64,000 nt of DNA, from NCBI RefSeq assembly GCF_013523055.1, contig NZ_JAAMQM010000012.1, forward strand, positions 124,001 through 188,000, in the 5' to 3' direction. Below are positions 25,908-34,612 of this stretch, one piece after another. Both the position numbers and the translations under genes were made by a program. Source of the stretch: Pseudomonas capeferrum (GTDB taxonomy: Bacteria; Pseudomonadota; Gammaproteobacteria; Pseudomonadales; Pseudomonadaceae). Numbering within the stretch: position 1 is the stretch's first letter; every line of letters starts with the position of its first letter. The notes under the pieces were generated by a model. That model had not been told where the DNA came from, did not search any database, and was given only the letters and a program-made list of their open reading frames with translations.

Positions 25908-27350
25908 ATGCTCGAAGTGCTCAATGATTTCCTCTCGGGGAAACTCCTCATCGTCCTGATCGTCGGACTGGGCAGTTACTTCACCATCCGCTCGCGGTTT
26001 GTCCAATTCCGTCACTTCGGCCACATGTTTGGCGTGTTCAAGGAATCCTTGCGCGGCCAGGCCGGCCAGTTGAGCTCTTTCCAGGCACTGATGCTGAGCC
26101 TGGCCGGCCGCGTCGGCGCAGGCAACATCGCAGGCGTCGGTATCGCCGTGACCCTGGGTGGTCCAGGTGCCGTGTTCTGGATGTGGGTGACCGCGCTGGT
26201 GGGCATGTCGTCCAGCTTCTTCGAGTGCACCCTGGCGCAGGTCTACAAGCGCGCCGACGGTGATGGCCTGTACCGTGGCGGCCCTGCCTACTACATCCAG
26301 CATGGCTTGAAGCTCAAGACCATGGCGGTGGTGTTTGCCCTGCTGCTGCTGGTGACCTACGGCTTCGCCTTCAACGGCCTGCAGTCGTACACCGTCACCC
26401 ACTCGCTGCAAAATGCCTTCGGCTTCGATCCCAAGCACACCGGCATTACCCTGGCCGTACTGCTGGCCATCGTATTTCTGGGTGGCATCAAGCGCATCGC
26501 CGCGGTTTCCGATCTCCTGGTACCGGTCAAGACCCTGGCCTACATCGGCGTGACGCTGTACGTCATCGGCAGCCAGATCGAACATGTCCCGGCCATGCTG
26601 GAAACCATCTTCAAGAGCGCATTCGGCCTTGACCCAGCCTTCGGCGGCCTGTTGGGCAGCGCCATCGTCATGGGCGTGAAACGCGGCGTGTTCGCCAACG
26701 AAGCGGGTCTTGGCAGTGCGCCGAACGTCGCCGCCGTCGCCGCTGTTCGCCATCCCGGCGCGCAAGGCGTGGTACAGGCATTCAGCGTCTTCCTCGACAC
26801 CTTCGTGATCTGCACCTGCACCGCGCTGCTGATCCTGCTGTCGGGCTTCTACACGCCGGGTTTCGAAGGTGACGGCATCGTCCTGACCCAGAACTCCCTG
26901 GCAGCCGTGGTGGGTGACTGGGGTCGTCTGTTCGTCAGCGTCGCACTGTCGCTGTTCGTCTTCACCTGCATTCTCTACAACTACTACCTGGGCGAAAACA
27001 GTCTGCTGTTCCTCACCCGCAATCGCGTCGTTCTGATGGGCTACCGTGGGCTGGTACTGGCGCTGATCGTCTGGGGTTCGGTACAGAACCTGACGACCGT
27101 GTTCGCCTTTGCCGACATCACCATGACCTGTCTGGCGTTCGTCAACCTGATCGCCCTGGCCATGCTGTTCAAGGTCGGTCTGCGGGTCATGCGCGACTAC
27201 GATGACCAGCGTCGCGCCGGCATCAAGCAGCCGGTCTTCGACTCTTCCAAGTTCCCTGAGCTGGATCTGGACCGCGCCGCATGGCCAGCCAATCCACAAG
27301 TTGAAACGGTTGCCGACAAGGCTGTGGGCCAGGCCCGCACCCAAGGCTGA
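25908..27350 (+). CDS. Alanine/sodium symporter (AGCS family)
   Basis: A 480-residue inner-membrane carrier with about 11 hydrophobic segments. AGCS hallmarks include GRVGAGNIAGVGIAVTLGGPGAVFWMW near residue 70-95, FECTLAQVYK, and GVFANEAGLGSAPNVAA near residue 265. Such carriers import alanine or glycine with Na+. The ATG at 25908, with GAGGT upstream, gives a normal N-terminus. The downstream asparaginase suggests amino-acid use as a shared theme, although a terminator lies between the two genes. Confidence 0.93.
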   Translation: MLEVLNDFLSGKLLIVLIVGLGSYFTIRSRFVQFRHFGHMFGVFKESLRGQAGQLSSFQALMLSLAGRVGAGNIAGVGIAVTLGGPGAVFWMWVTALVGMSSSFFECTLAQVYKRADGDGLYRGGPAYYIQHGLKLKTMAVVFALLLLVTYGFAFNGLQSYTVTHSLQNAFGFDPKHTGITLAVLLAIVFLGGIKRIAAVSDLLVPVKTLAYIGVTLYVIGSQIEHVPAMLETIFKSAFGLDPAFGGLLGSAIVMGVKRGVFANEAGLGSAPNVAAVAAVRHPGAQGVVQAFSVFLDTFVICTCTALLILLSGFYTPGFEGDGIVLTQNSLAAVVGDWGRLFVSVALSLFVFTCILYNYYLGENSLLFLTRNRVVLMGYRGLVLALIVWGSVQNLTTVFAFADITMTCLAFVNLIALAMLFKVGLRVMRDYDDQRRAGIKQPVFDSSKFPELDLDRAAWPANPQVETVADKAVGQARTQG

Positions 27351-27363
27351 TACTCTCCCCTGC

Positions 27364-27395
27364 CAGCCGCCCCGTCAGTGGGCGGCTGCCTTTTC
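27364..27395 (+). terminator. Rho-independent terminator after the alanine symporter
   Basis: A 9-bp perfect stem CAGCCGCCC / GGGCGGCTG (27364-27372 and 27380-27388), followed by CCTTTTCCC. Confidence 0.7.
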
Positions 27396-27420
27396 CCGCT
27401 CATCGCTACGGAATGCTCCC

Positions 27421-28410
27421 ATGCGTGCAGTCAAGAATCTCCTCGTCCTTTACACCGGTGGCACCATTGGCATGCTGCAGAGCCCCGAGGGCCTGGCGCC
27501 AGCCGGAGGCTTCGAAGCGCGGATGCGCGAATACCTGACGCGGTTGCCGAATGCCCCTTCGCTGCAGTGGTCCTTGCGCGAACTGAATCCGCTCATCGAC
27601 AGCGCCAACATGCAACAGTCCAACTGGCTGGCCATGCGCGACGCTATCGTCGAGGCGGTGGAACGTGACGGGCACGATGGTGTGCTGGTGCTGCACGGCA
27701 CCGACACCCTGGCCTATAGCGCCGCGGCGCTGTCGTTCCTGTTGCTCGGCCTGCCAGTACCGGTGCTGCTGACCGGCTCGATGCTGCCGGCGGGGGCGCC
27801 GGACAGCGATGCCTGGGATAACCTGCTCGGTGCCCTGCGCCTGTTCGAAAGTGGTCTGGAAGATGGCGTGCAGCTGTACTTCCACGATCAACTGCTGCAT
27901 GGCTGCCGAGCCTCGAAACTGCGCAGCGAAGCCTTCGACGCTTTCGCCGCGCTGCCCCGTCATCGCGACGGCGAACGGGCCGCGGCCATTCCTTCGGTGC
28001 TGGACTATCGCCAGCCGCGCCAACCGGTGAAGCTGGCAGTGTTGCCGGTGTTCCCCGGCTTGCAGGCCGAACACCTGCGCGGTCTGCTCGACAGCGGCGT
28101 GCATGGCATGGTGCTGGAATGCTATGGCAGCGGGACTGGCCCATCCGATGATCAGGCGCTGCTCGATGCGCTGCACGATGCCCGCCAGGGCGGTGTGGTA
28201 ATCGTTGCGATCAGCCAGTGCCCGGTGGGATCAGTGGTGTTCGATACCTACGCGGCGGGCAGCCGCTTGCGCGATACCGGGCTGGTCAGCGGTGGCGGCA
28301 TGACCCGCGAGGCGGCGCTGGGCAAGTTGTTCGGGCTGCTGGGGGCCGGCCTGGATGTGCAGGCGGCGGAGCACTGGTTTGCTCTAGACCTGTGTGGGGA
28401 GCGGGCCTGA
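27421..28410 (+). CDS. ansA: L-asparaginase, type I (cytoplasmic)
   Basis: A 329-residue asparaginase that hydrolyses L-asparagine to aspartate and ammonia. The first catalytic Thr is in TGGTIG (residues 12-17) and the second triad in HGTDT (residues 92-96). No signal peptide is present, which fits the cytoplasmic type I group rather than the secreted type II. The ATG at 27421 directly precedes RAVKNLLVLYTGGT; longer upstream frames run through the symporter terminator and are rejected. Confidence 0.94.
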   Translation: MRAVKNLLVLYTGGTIGMLQSPEGLAPAGGFEARMREYLTRLPNAPSLQWSLRELNPLIDSANMQQSNWLAMRDAIVEAVERDGHDGVLVLHGTDTLAYSAAALSFLLLGLPVPVLLTGSMLPAGAPDSDAWDNLLGALRLFESGLEDGVQLYFHDQLLHGCRASKLRSEAFDAFAALPRHRDGERAAAIPSVLDYRQPRQPVKLAVLPVFPGLQAEHLRGLLDSGVHGMVLECYGSGTGPSDDQALLDALHDARQGGVVIVAISQCPVGSVVFDTYAAGSRLRDTGLVSGGGMTREAALGKLFGLLGAGLDVQAAEHWFALDLCGERA

Positions 28411-28424
28411 AGGCCGCTCTTTCA
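28399..28424 (+). terminator. Putative terminator overlapping the ansA stop
   Basis: A stem of GAGCGGGCC and GGCCGCTC with one bulged G encloses the stop codon in its loop and is followed by TTTC. Confidence 0.4.
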
Positions 28425-28440
28425 GGGTCAACGTACTTCT

Positions 28441-28487
28441 GGGGGAGCGGCGGTCCGCCGATGCGATTTACCCGCGAAGAAGTCGAC
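28441..28487 (-). repeat. Degenerate REP-like element
   Basis: Read on the - strand, TTCTTCGCGGGTAAA followed by a GC-rich stem and GCTCCCCCA resembles the roughly 35-base REP found many times in P. putida genomes, with several mismatches. It lies between ansA and the tRNA-Sec gene. Confidence 0.4.
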
Positions 28488-28508
28488 TTCGGCCTACTGT
28501 AGGAAAGA

Positions 28509-28604
28509 TGGCGGAAGGCAGCGGGAGTCGAACCTGCCCGGGAACGGATGCCGTCCCCAACCGGGTTTGAAGCCCGGCCGCGCCACCGGGCGCGATTGCC
28601 TTCC
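28509..28604 (-). tRNA. selC: tRNA-Sec (anticodon UCA)
   Basis: A 96-base gene including an encoded GCCA end. The acceptor arm is 8 bp (GGAAGGCA / TGCCTTCC), longer than in normal tRNAs. The anticodon loop reads CTTCAAA with anticodon TCA at 28568-28570, the variable arm is long, and the T-loop is GGTTCGACTCC, all as in E. coli selC. It carries serine that SelA converts to selenocysteine, and SelB delivers it to UGA codons. It lies 6 bp from the selB stop. Confidence 0.97.
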
Positions 28605-28610
28605 TTGGAC

Positions 28611-30530
28611 TCAGCGCCAGACCTGCCTGGCCAGGTCGCTGTCGACACGGATGTAACGCTGGTCGGCGACCCTGCGGGTCAGCCCGATACGGTCGAAATA
28701 CTCGAGAATCTGCACACTGCGCTTGCGACCGATGCCCAACATATCGCGAAATGCCGCAACCTGCACCACCGGATTGCCGTCTGCATGTTCCAGCAGCATG
28801 CCCGCCATGCGTTGCAGCGTCGTCTCGGGGTAGAACAAGTCGCGCACTACTTGATGAACCACGCCCAACCGAGCCAGCTTGCGCAACAGCAGACGTACCT
28901 CGCCTTCTTCATGATGTTCGGCAACGGCCAGGGTCCTCACCCAGGGCGGATCGAAAGCGCCTTCCAACAGCCTGGGCTGAAGATGGGCCCACAAGGCGGT
29001 ATCGGCCTCGCTCAGTCGAGCCTGGTGAGTCGGCAAGTGCAGCCAGGGACCGCTGCTGGCGATCTCACCGCTGCCCAGCAGCTCATCGACCAGACTGACG
29101 AATGCCGGCCGCTCCAAGGGCAAGGCCGCGAATCGGCGCAAACGGTCCCGATCCGGCCCCAGTTGATCGGGCTCCTGCTCGTGAAACGACGCCAACTGTT
29201 CCAAGACCTGCCGCTTCACCGCTTGCCAATGCCGGCTGGAAAACAGCAGGTGCCCCTGCCGAGTGGCGACGAGCTCGAGCCCGCCCGGCAACACCCAGCT
29301 GTCGCGCGGACGGTTGAACTGCCGCGCCAGACGTTGCGGATCAAGGCCGCCAGGCGCCGCTTCCAGCAATCCGGGCAGCGCCTGTTCGAGATCCACGACA
29401 CTGGCCAGTACCTGCAATTGGTTCAGCCGCCCTTCGCTGCGGCGTTGTCGACTCGGCGCAAAGGGGTCCAGTACCCGCCCACCGCCCAGGGTCCGCTGGG
29501 CTCGCTGATCTCGCAATACAAGACGGTCACCATGCACCGCCTGCATCGGTGAGTTGAGCAGAAGCTGGGCGAAGGCTCGCTGACCCGGAAGCAGAGTTTC
29601 GCCCTGCAGCAACGCGACTCGGGCCGTGACATCCTGCGTCCCCAGGTGCACATGGACAGCGCTGAAGTGCTTGAACGCGCGCGCTTCGCCCGGCAGCAGG
29701 CTCAGCTCGATATCGATGCGTGTCGTGGTCGCGTGGAGCCATTCAGTCACCAGCCAGTCGCCCCGGTGGATATGCTCGAGCGCCAGACGTTCGGCACTGA
29801 TGTTCAGCGCCACGCGCTGTCCTGCCTCGGCGATCGGCGCGGGCTCGTTTTGCGCATGCAGGCCACGTACTCGGACCGGCTTGCCGGCTTTGCCCAGCAC
29901 CAGCGTATCGCCTGCGCCGACCCGTCCGGCCAGCGCGGTGCCGGTGACCACGATACCTGCCCCCGAGACTGCGAAGGCGCGGTCTATCGCCAGGCGGAAT
30001 GCACCTTCCGCACTACGCTGGCGGACCGTTTCCTGGGCCGTGAGCAGCGCGCGGCGCAAAGGGTCGATGCCCTCTCCAGTCTGGCTTGATAACGCAAATC
30101 GTGGCGCGTGCGCGTAGGGGCCGCTCGATAGCAACTCGATCACCTGTGCATGCACTTCGTCGACACGTTGCGGTCCGACCCGATCGCATTTGCTGATCAC
30201 CACCAGCGCCTGAGGGATGCCCAGCAGCTCGATGATCGACAGATGCTCACGCGTCTGCGGCATGACCCCATCGTCGGCCGCTACCACCAGCAGCACCAGA
30301 TCGATGCCGTGGGCGCCTGCCAGCATGTTGTGGATGAACCGCTCATGGCCCGGCACATCGATGAAGCCGGTCAGCGGAGCGCCCTCGGCCAAGGCGGCAT
30401 AGCGATAACCCAGATCGATGGTCATGCCCCGGGCACGCTCCTCCTGGCGCTGGTCGCCCGTTTGACCGGTCAGGGCCTGCAGCAAGGCGGTCTTGCCATG
30501 GTCGATATGCCCCGCGGTCCCTACGATCAC
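28611..30530 (-). CDS. selB: Selenocysteine-specific elongation factor SelB
   Basis: A 639-residue EF-Tu-like GTPase. G1 is [11 protein letters not shown] (residues 4-14), G3 is DVPGHERF, and G4 is in VISKCDR. The C-terminal half contains winged-helix repeats that bind the SECIS RNA. The start is taken as the GTG at 30530, which overlaps the selA stop as GTGA and gives the normal [14 protein letters not shown] terminus; an upstream start at 30572 would lie inside selA. It binds Sec-tRNA-Sec and the hairpin downstream of UGA in fdoG mRNA. Confidence 0.96.
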   Translation of the reverse strand: MIVGTAGHIDHGKTALLQALTGQTGDQRQEERARGMTIDLGYRYAALAEGAPLTGFIDVPGHERFIHNMLAGAHGIDLVLLVVAADDGVMPQTREHLSIIELLGIPQALVVISKCDRVGPQRVDEVHAQVIELLSSGPYAHAPRFALSSQTGEGIDPLRRALLTAQETVRQRSAEGAFRLAIDRAFAVSGAGIVVTGTALAGRVGAGDTLVLGKAGKPVRVRGLHAQNEPAPIAEAGQRVALNISAERLALEHIHRGDWLVTEWLHATTTRIDIELSLLPGEARAFKHFSAVHVHLGTQDVTARVALLQGETLLPGQRAFAQLLLNSPMQAVHGDRLVLRDQRAQRTLGGGRVLDPFAPSRQRRSEGRLNQLQVLASVVDLEQALPGLLEAAPGGLDPQRLARQFNRPRDSWVLPGGLELVATRQGHLLFSSRHWQAVKRQVLEQLASFHEQEPDQLGPDRDRLRRFAALPLERPAFVSLVDELLGSGEIASSGPWLHLPTHQARLSEADTALWAHLQPRLLEGAFDPPWVRTLAVAEHHEEGEVRLLLRKLARLGVVHQVVRDLFYPETTLQRMAGMLLEHADGNPVVQVAAFRDMLGIGRKRSVQILEYFDRIGLTRRVADQRYIRVDSDLARQVWR

Positions 30531-31954
30531 TGCACGGGCCCCAATTGCAGCGCGGGCAGTTGCGCGAGCCATTGCGCCTCATCATCCAACTGACGCAGGT
30601 CGAGCCACAGCGCGTCCGCATCTATGCGACCGAGCACGGGCACCGGCAATGCGCGCAAGGCGCGCTCGAGCACGTGCAGGCTGCGGCTACGCAGGCGCTT
30701 GGGTACCTGCGGGCGCAGGCACAGGGCCGCGCTCGGCAGCCGTGCGACAGGCTGGCTGCCGCTGCCGATCATGCCCAGTACAGGCTCGACGCTCACCGTC
30801 CATTGTTCGCCCAACGCAGAAGCCAAGGACGCGGCCAGGCGTTCACCCTGGGAGGCGATCTCGGCCTGGGGACGTGTCAACAGACGCAAGCTGGGCAGGC
30901 GTTCGGCCAGGCGATCGGGGTCGCGATACAGCGCGAGTACAGCCTCGAGGGCAGCAAGGGTGAGCTTGTCGACGCGCAAGGCGCGTTTCAGCGGATTCTT
31001 CTTGATCCTGGCAATCAGGTCCTTGCGTCCGACGATGATCCCGGCCTGAGGTCCGCCCAACAGCTTGTCGCCGCTGAACGTGACGATATCGGCACCATCG
31101 GCCAGCGCCTGACGTACGGTCGGCTCGGCCGGCAGCCCCCAACGCGTGAGGTCGAGCAAGCTTCCGCTACCCAGGTCTTCCAGCAGCGGCAGGTCGTGCT
31201 GATGGGCTATCTGCGCCAGTTGCGCGGTAGGCACCTGAGTAGTGAAGCCCTGGATGCTGTAGTTGCTGCAGTGCACGCGCATCAGCAAACCGGTACGCGG
31301 CCCGATGGCGGCTTCGTAATCGCGGGCGTGGGTGCGATTGGTCGTGCCCACCTCGTGCAAGCGGACGCCAGCGCGGGCCATGATGTCTGGAATCCGGAAA
31401 GCACCGCCGATCTCGATCAGTTCGCCTCGCGAAATGACCCCTTCCTTGCGTGCCCCCAGGCTATTGAGCGCCAGCAGGACAGCAGCGGCGTTGTTGTTGA
31501 CCACGGTGACGGCTTCGGCGCCTGTCAGATCGCGAATGAGGCCTTCGATCAGATCATCGCGATCACCGCGCTTGCCAGTAGCCAGGTCGAATTCCAGGTT
31601 GAGCGGATAGCGGGCAGCCAGTTGCACCGCTTCCACCGCCTCTTCGGGCAGCAAGGCACGGCCAAGGTTGGTATGCAGCACCGTGCCGGTGAGGTTGAAC
31701 ACTCGCCGGATACGACTCTGCTGCTGGCTGGCCAGGCGCTCGCCAACACGTCCCAGCAGGACGTCGGCTGTCAGCTCCGGGGCGCTCAGTTCTCCAAGCC
31801 TGGTGGGCTCGCGCAGATCCTCCATCAAGCCGCGCAGGATCGCCAGGGTGGCATCGCGGCCGTGGCGCGTGATCAGCGGTTGGCAGGTGGGATGGCGCAG
31901 CAAGGTATCGATCGAGGGCAGGCGCAAGGGCCTGTCAGGGAGACTCGAGGGCAT
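30527..31954 (-). CDS. selA: L-seryl-tRNA(Sec) selenium transferase
   Basis: A 475-residue PLP enzyme that converts Ser-tRNA-Sec to Sec-tRNA-Sec with selenophosphate. Visible are the [15 protein letters not shown] segment near residue 90, the [16 protein letters not shown] stretch, and the PLP lysine in [12 protein letters not shown] near residue 295. It is coupled to selB through a 4-base GTGA overlap. SelD, which supplies selenophosphate, is not in the window. Confidence 0.97.
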   Translation of the reverse strand: MPSSLPDRPLRLPSIDTLLRHPTCQPLITRHGRDATLAILRGLMEDLREPTRLGELSAPELTADVLLGRVGERLASQQQSRIRRVFNLTGTVLHTNLGRALLPEEAVEAVQLAARYPLNLEFDLATGKRGDRDDLIEGLIRDLTGAEAVTVVNNNAAAVLLALNSLGARKEGVISRGELIEIGGAFRIPDIMARAGVRLHEVGTTNRTHARDYEAAIGPRTGLLMRVHCSNYSIQGFTTQVPTAQLAQIAHQHDLPLLEDLGSGSLLDLTRWGLPAEPTVRQALADGADIVTFSGDKLLGGPQAGIIVGRKDLIARIKKNPLKRALRVDKLTLAALEAVLALYRDPDRLAERLPSLRLLTRPQAEIASQGERLAASLASALGEQWTVSVEPVLGMIGSGSQPVARLPSAALCLRPQVPKRLRSRSLHVLERALRALPVPVLGRIDADALWLDLRQLDDEAQWLAQLPALQLGPVQ

Positions 31955-32077
31955 ATGGCGTTGAGACCTTTTGCTGATTCATTGTCTGGACAAGTGCTGT
32001 GGCATGACCAATCCATCAGGTCGCCGCTGCGATGGGCGCGGCGGCGTGGCGGTAGCGTCGAAACCCAGTCTAGACCT

Positions 32078-33004
32078 TCAGCCGCCGCCCGGCGCCAGCA
32101 TCAGGTTGGGGGCAAGCCGCTGGAAGCCTTCTTCGCCCAGGCGCAGGTCAAGCGCCAGGCTGGCCAGGTCGTCGGCCAAGGGCTCTGCGGCGGCGTCATT
32201 CTCCAGATAGCATTGCTTGAGGTAGACCTGGCAACCCGGACAGCATTCGGCATGCAGCGCAGCCTTGCCTGCGCGGTGTCGGTCATCCGCGAGACTGGTA
32301 TAGCGCAGGTCCTTGCTCGACTCGCAATACACGCACTTGACCCGCACCACGTGCCACTCGCAGGCGCACAACGAGCAGGCAAGATACCTCAGGCCGTTGT
32401 GACGACCACGGTTACGCACGAGCCCGGCCATGGCGGGCGAGCCGCAGCAGGGACATTGGCCAAGGCTGCCGACCGCCTTCAGCTCCTGATTGGGCAACGC
32501 CAACAGCCAACTGCTCCATGCTGCCTGCAATGCCGCGCCAATGAAGGGTACCAATGCGGCCGGCAAGGCGTCGTAATGACCGCCCAGCAAGGCGATGGCC
32601 CAGACCGTGCGCTGCTGCTCGCTACTGTCACGCAGTTGCCGGACAGCTTCGGACACCGCGCTGTTGCCAGAAGGTGGCAGGTGTTCGAGCAACGCCTGCA
32701 GCCAAGGCTGCCATGCACCTTCACGCACCAAGCTGTCGGCGGCCAGCGGCGGCAGGCCATGACTGAGGCACAGACGCTGACGTTCGGCTGCCACGGGCAG
32801 GTCCGTCGGTGGATTCTCCAGCAGTTGCTGCTGGGTACGACAGAGGTCGGCGATCAGTCGCAGGTAGTCTGCAAAAGCGTGTCCTTCAGCCAGGTGTTCG
32901 AGACGCGCGGCGCGATGCTCGAAGAGGTTGGCGGACGGCAGGTGCAGAAAGGGTGGCGCGGTAGCGGCCGCCTCGATCTGCCCAGGTTCGAGAATCGTGC
33001 TCAA
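32078..33004 (-). CDS. fdhE: Formate dehydrogenase accessory protein FdhE
   Basis: A 308-residue FdhE, an iron-binding rubredoxin-like maturation factor for respiratory formate dehydrogenases. Paired Cys motifs are visible: CPCCGSPAM near residue 185, CSLCACEW, CVYCES and CCPGCQ. I place the start at a TTG (33004), 4 bases after the fdoI stop and preceded by AAGAAGGA at good spacing. The protein then begins MSTILEPGQIE and matches the E. coli length. An ATG at 33049 would give 15 more residues and a 41-base overlap with fdoI. Confidence 0.93.
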   Translation of the reverse strand: MSTILEPGQIEAAATAPPFLHLPSANLFEHRAARLEHLAEGHAFADYLRLIADLCRTQQQLLENPPTDLPVAAERQRLCLSHGLPPLAADSLVREGAWQPWLQALLEHLPPSGNSAVSEAVRQLRDSSEQQRTVWAIALLGGHYDALPAALVPFIGAALQAAWSSWLLALPNQELKAVGSLGQCPCCGSPAMAGLVRNRGRHNGLRYLACSLCACEWHVVRVKCVYCESSKDLRYTSLADDRHRAGKAALHAECCPGCQVYLKQCYLENDAAAEPLADDLASLALDLRLGEEGFQRLAPNLMLAPGGG

Positions 33005-33008
33005 GCTG

Positions 33009-33665
33009 TCATCCTTCTTTTTGGCCGGGGCGCCGGGCTGGTTTGTCACCGGTCACTTCCCGATACCATAACTCATGATGCTTGCGGGCCCAGGCACGGC
33101 TGACCCAACCATGCAGCATCGCGCCCATGGATCCCTTGATCCAGATACCGGCGTAGATGTGCACGATGATGCTCAGCACCAGCACGAATGCCGCGAACGC
33201 GTGCAGCAAGCTGGCCAGACGAAGGCTACCGATACCGAAATAGGCGCTGAACCAGGCACGCCATATCACGATACCGCTGACCAGCAGTACCAGCATGCAT
33301 ACCAGCAAGGTCCAGAACAGCAGCTTCTGACCCGCGTTGTATTTGCCGATCGCCGGCACGCCCTCTTCCTTGTTGAGCATTACCCGATCAATGCGGCGTA
33401 ACCAGAGCCGGTCATTGGCATCGATGAAGTTGGCGCGCCAGAAGCGTATGACCAGCCCGACGAAAAACACGAACATTGCCACTCCGAGGTACGGGTGCAG
33501 GACCCGCGTCCAAGGCCCGCCACCGAAGAGGTGGCTGAGCCAGAACAGCGCCGGATGGAACAGCGCCAGCCCCGACAGCCCGGCAGTGACGAACAGGATC
33601 GCCACGATCCAGTGGTTGGTGCGCTGATTGGCGGTGTAGCGAAGGATCGGTTCACGATCGTTCAT
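33009..33665 (-). CDS. fdoI: Formate dehydrogenase, cytochrome b556 gamma subunit
   Basis: A 218-residue membrane subunit with four hydrophobic helices (residues ~18-36, 50-72, 115-135, 150-175). Conserved His residues suited to ligate two b hemes are in [23 protein letters not shown] and IVHIYAGIW. It anchors the formate dehydrogenase and passes electrons to the quinone pool. It overlaps fdoH by 4 bases (ATGA). Confidence 0.95.
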   Translation of the reverse strand: MNDREPILRYTANQRTNHWIVAILFVTAGLSGLALFHPALFWLSHLFGGGPWTRVLHPYLGVAMFVFFVGLVIRFWRANFIDANDRLWLRRIDRVMLNKEEGVPAIGKYNAGQKLLFWTLLVCMLVLLVSGIVIWRAWFSAYFGIGSLRLASLLHAFAAFVLVLSIIVHIYAGIWIKGSMGAMLHGWVSRAWARKHHELWYREVTGDKPARRPGQKEG

Positions 33666-34612
33666 GGCCGTTGCTCCTCTTGCCCGCCGGGCTTGCCTGG
33701 ATCGTAGACATGGACCGCCGGATCTACCTGCCGCACGCCGTTATCCACAGGTTCGGAGTGCTCGTCATCTTCGACCCTCTGGGGGCCGACCCGAACATAA
33801 TGGAAGAACCCGGCCACCACCGCGGCGCCCATGGCAAATAGCGCCAGCGGCTTGGTGATGCCCTTCCACAAGCCGACCAGTGGGCTGATCACCGGCTGGT
33901 CCGGCAAGCCCGCGTAGATACGCGGTGTATCGGCATGGTGCAGTACGTACATCACATGGGTTCCGCCGACCCCATCGGGATCGTACAAACCGGCATTGTC
34001 GAAGCCCCGGGACTTGAGGTCGACGATGCGCTCGGCCGCATGCTCCTTCATATCATCCTTGGTGCCGAAGACGATCGCACCGGTAGGACAGGTCTTTACG
34101 CAAGCCGGCTCCAGTCCGACAGCCACACGGTCGGAACACAGGCTGCATTTGTAGGCCTTGTGATCCTTCTGCGAAATCCGCGGGATGTTGAACGGGCAGC
34201 CGGTAATGCAATAGCCGCAACCGATGCAGTGGTCCTGGTTGAAGTCGACGATGCCGTTGGCCAGCTTGATGATGGCACCCGGGCTCGGGCAGGCCTTCAG
34301 GCAACCTGGCTCGGCGCAGTGCATGCAGCCGTCCTTGCGAATCAGCCATTCCAGGTTGCCGTCATCCCGTTCGTGCTCGGTGAAGCGCATCAGGGTCCAG
34401 CTCTGGGCGGTCAGGTCCTGGGGATTGTCGTAGGTGCCATGACTGTGACCGACTTCGTCTCGCAGCTCGTTCCATTCCGAGCACGCCACCTGGCAGGCCT
34501 TGCAGCCAATGCACTTGGTGGTATCGATCAGCTTGGCCACCTCCTGCTGGTGACGCGCCGAAGGCGGCACGGTCGTGGTGGCCGAACGGGCGATGATATC
34601 TTGGCTGGCCAT
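33662..34612 (-). CDS. fdoH: Formate dehydrogenase, iron-sulfur beta subunit
   Basis: A 316-residue subunit with four [4Fe-4S]-type Cys clusters: [14 protein letters not shown] near residue 37, [31 protein letters not shown], and CSLCSDRV with [12 protein letters not shown]-terminal membrane helix ([18 protein letters not shown]) contacts the gamma subunit. Its start overlaps the fdoG stop by 1 base (TGATG). It transfers electrons from the molybdopterin subunit to the cytochrome b subunit. Confidence 0.97.
   Translation of the reverse strand: MASQDIIARSATTTVPPSARHQQEVAKLIDTTKCIGCKACQVACSEWNELRDEVGHSHGTYDNPQDLTAQSWTLMRFTEHERDDGNLEWLIRKDGCMHCAEPGCLKACPSPGAIIKLANGIVDFNQDHCIGCGYCITGCPFNIPRISQKDHKAYKCSLCSDRVAVGLEPACVKTCPTGAIVFGTKDDMKEHAAERIVDLKSRGFDNAGLYDPDGVGGTHVMYVLHHADTPRIYAGLPDQPVISPLVGLWKGITKPLALFAMGAAVVAGFFHYVRVGPQRVEDDEHSEPVDNGVRQVDPAVHVYDPGKPGGQEEQRP

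Noticed and set aside
25905..27344. 479-codon frame antisense to the alanine symporter
   Set aside because: Shadow frame; its composition (His/Gln/Asp-rich) mirrors the complementary membrane-protein codons.
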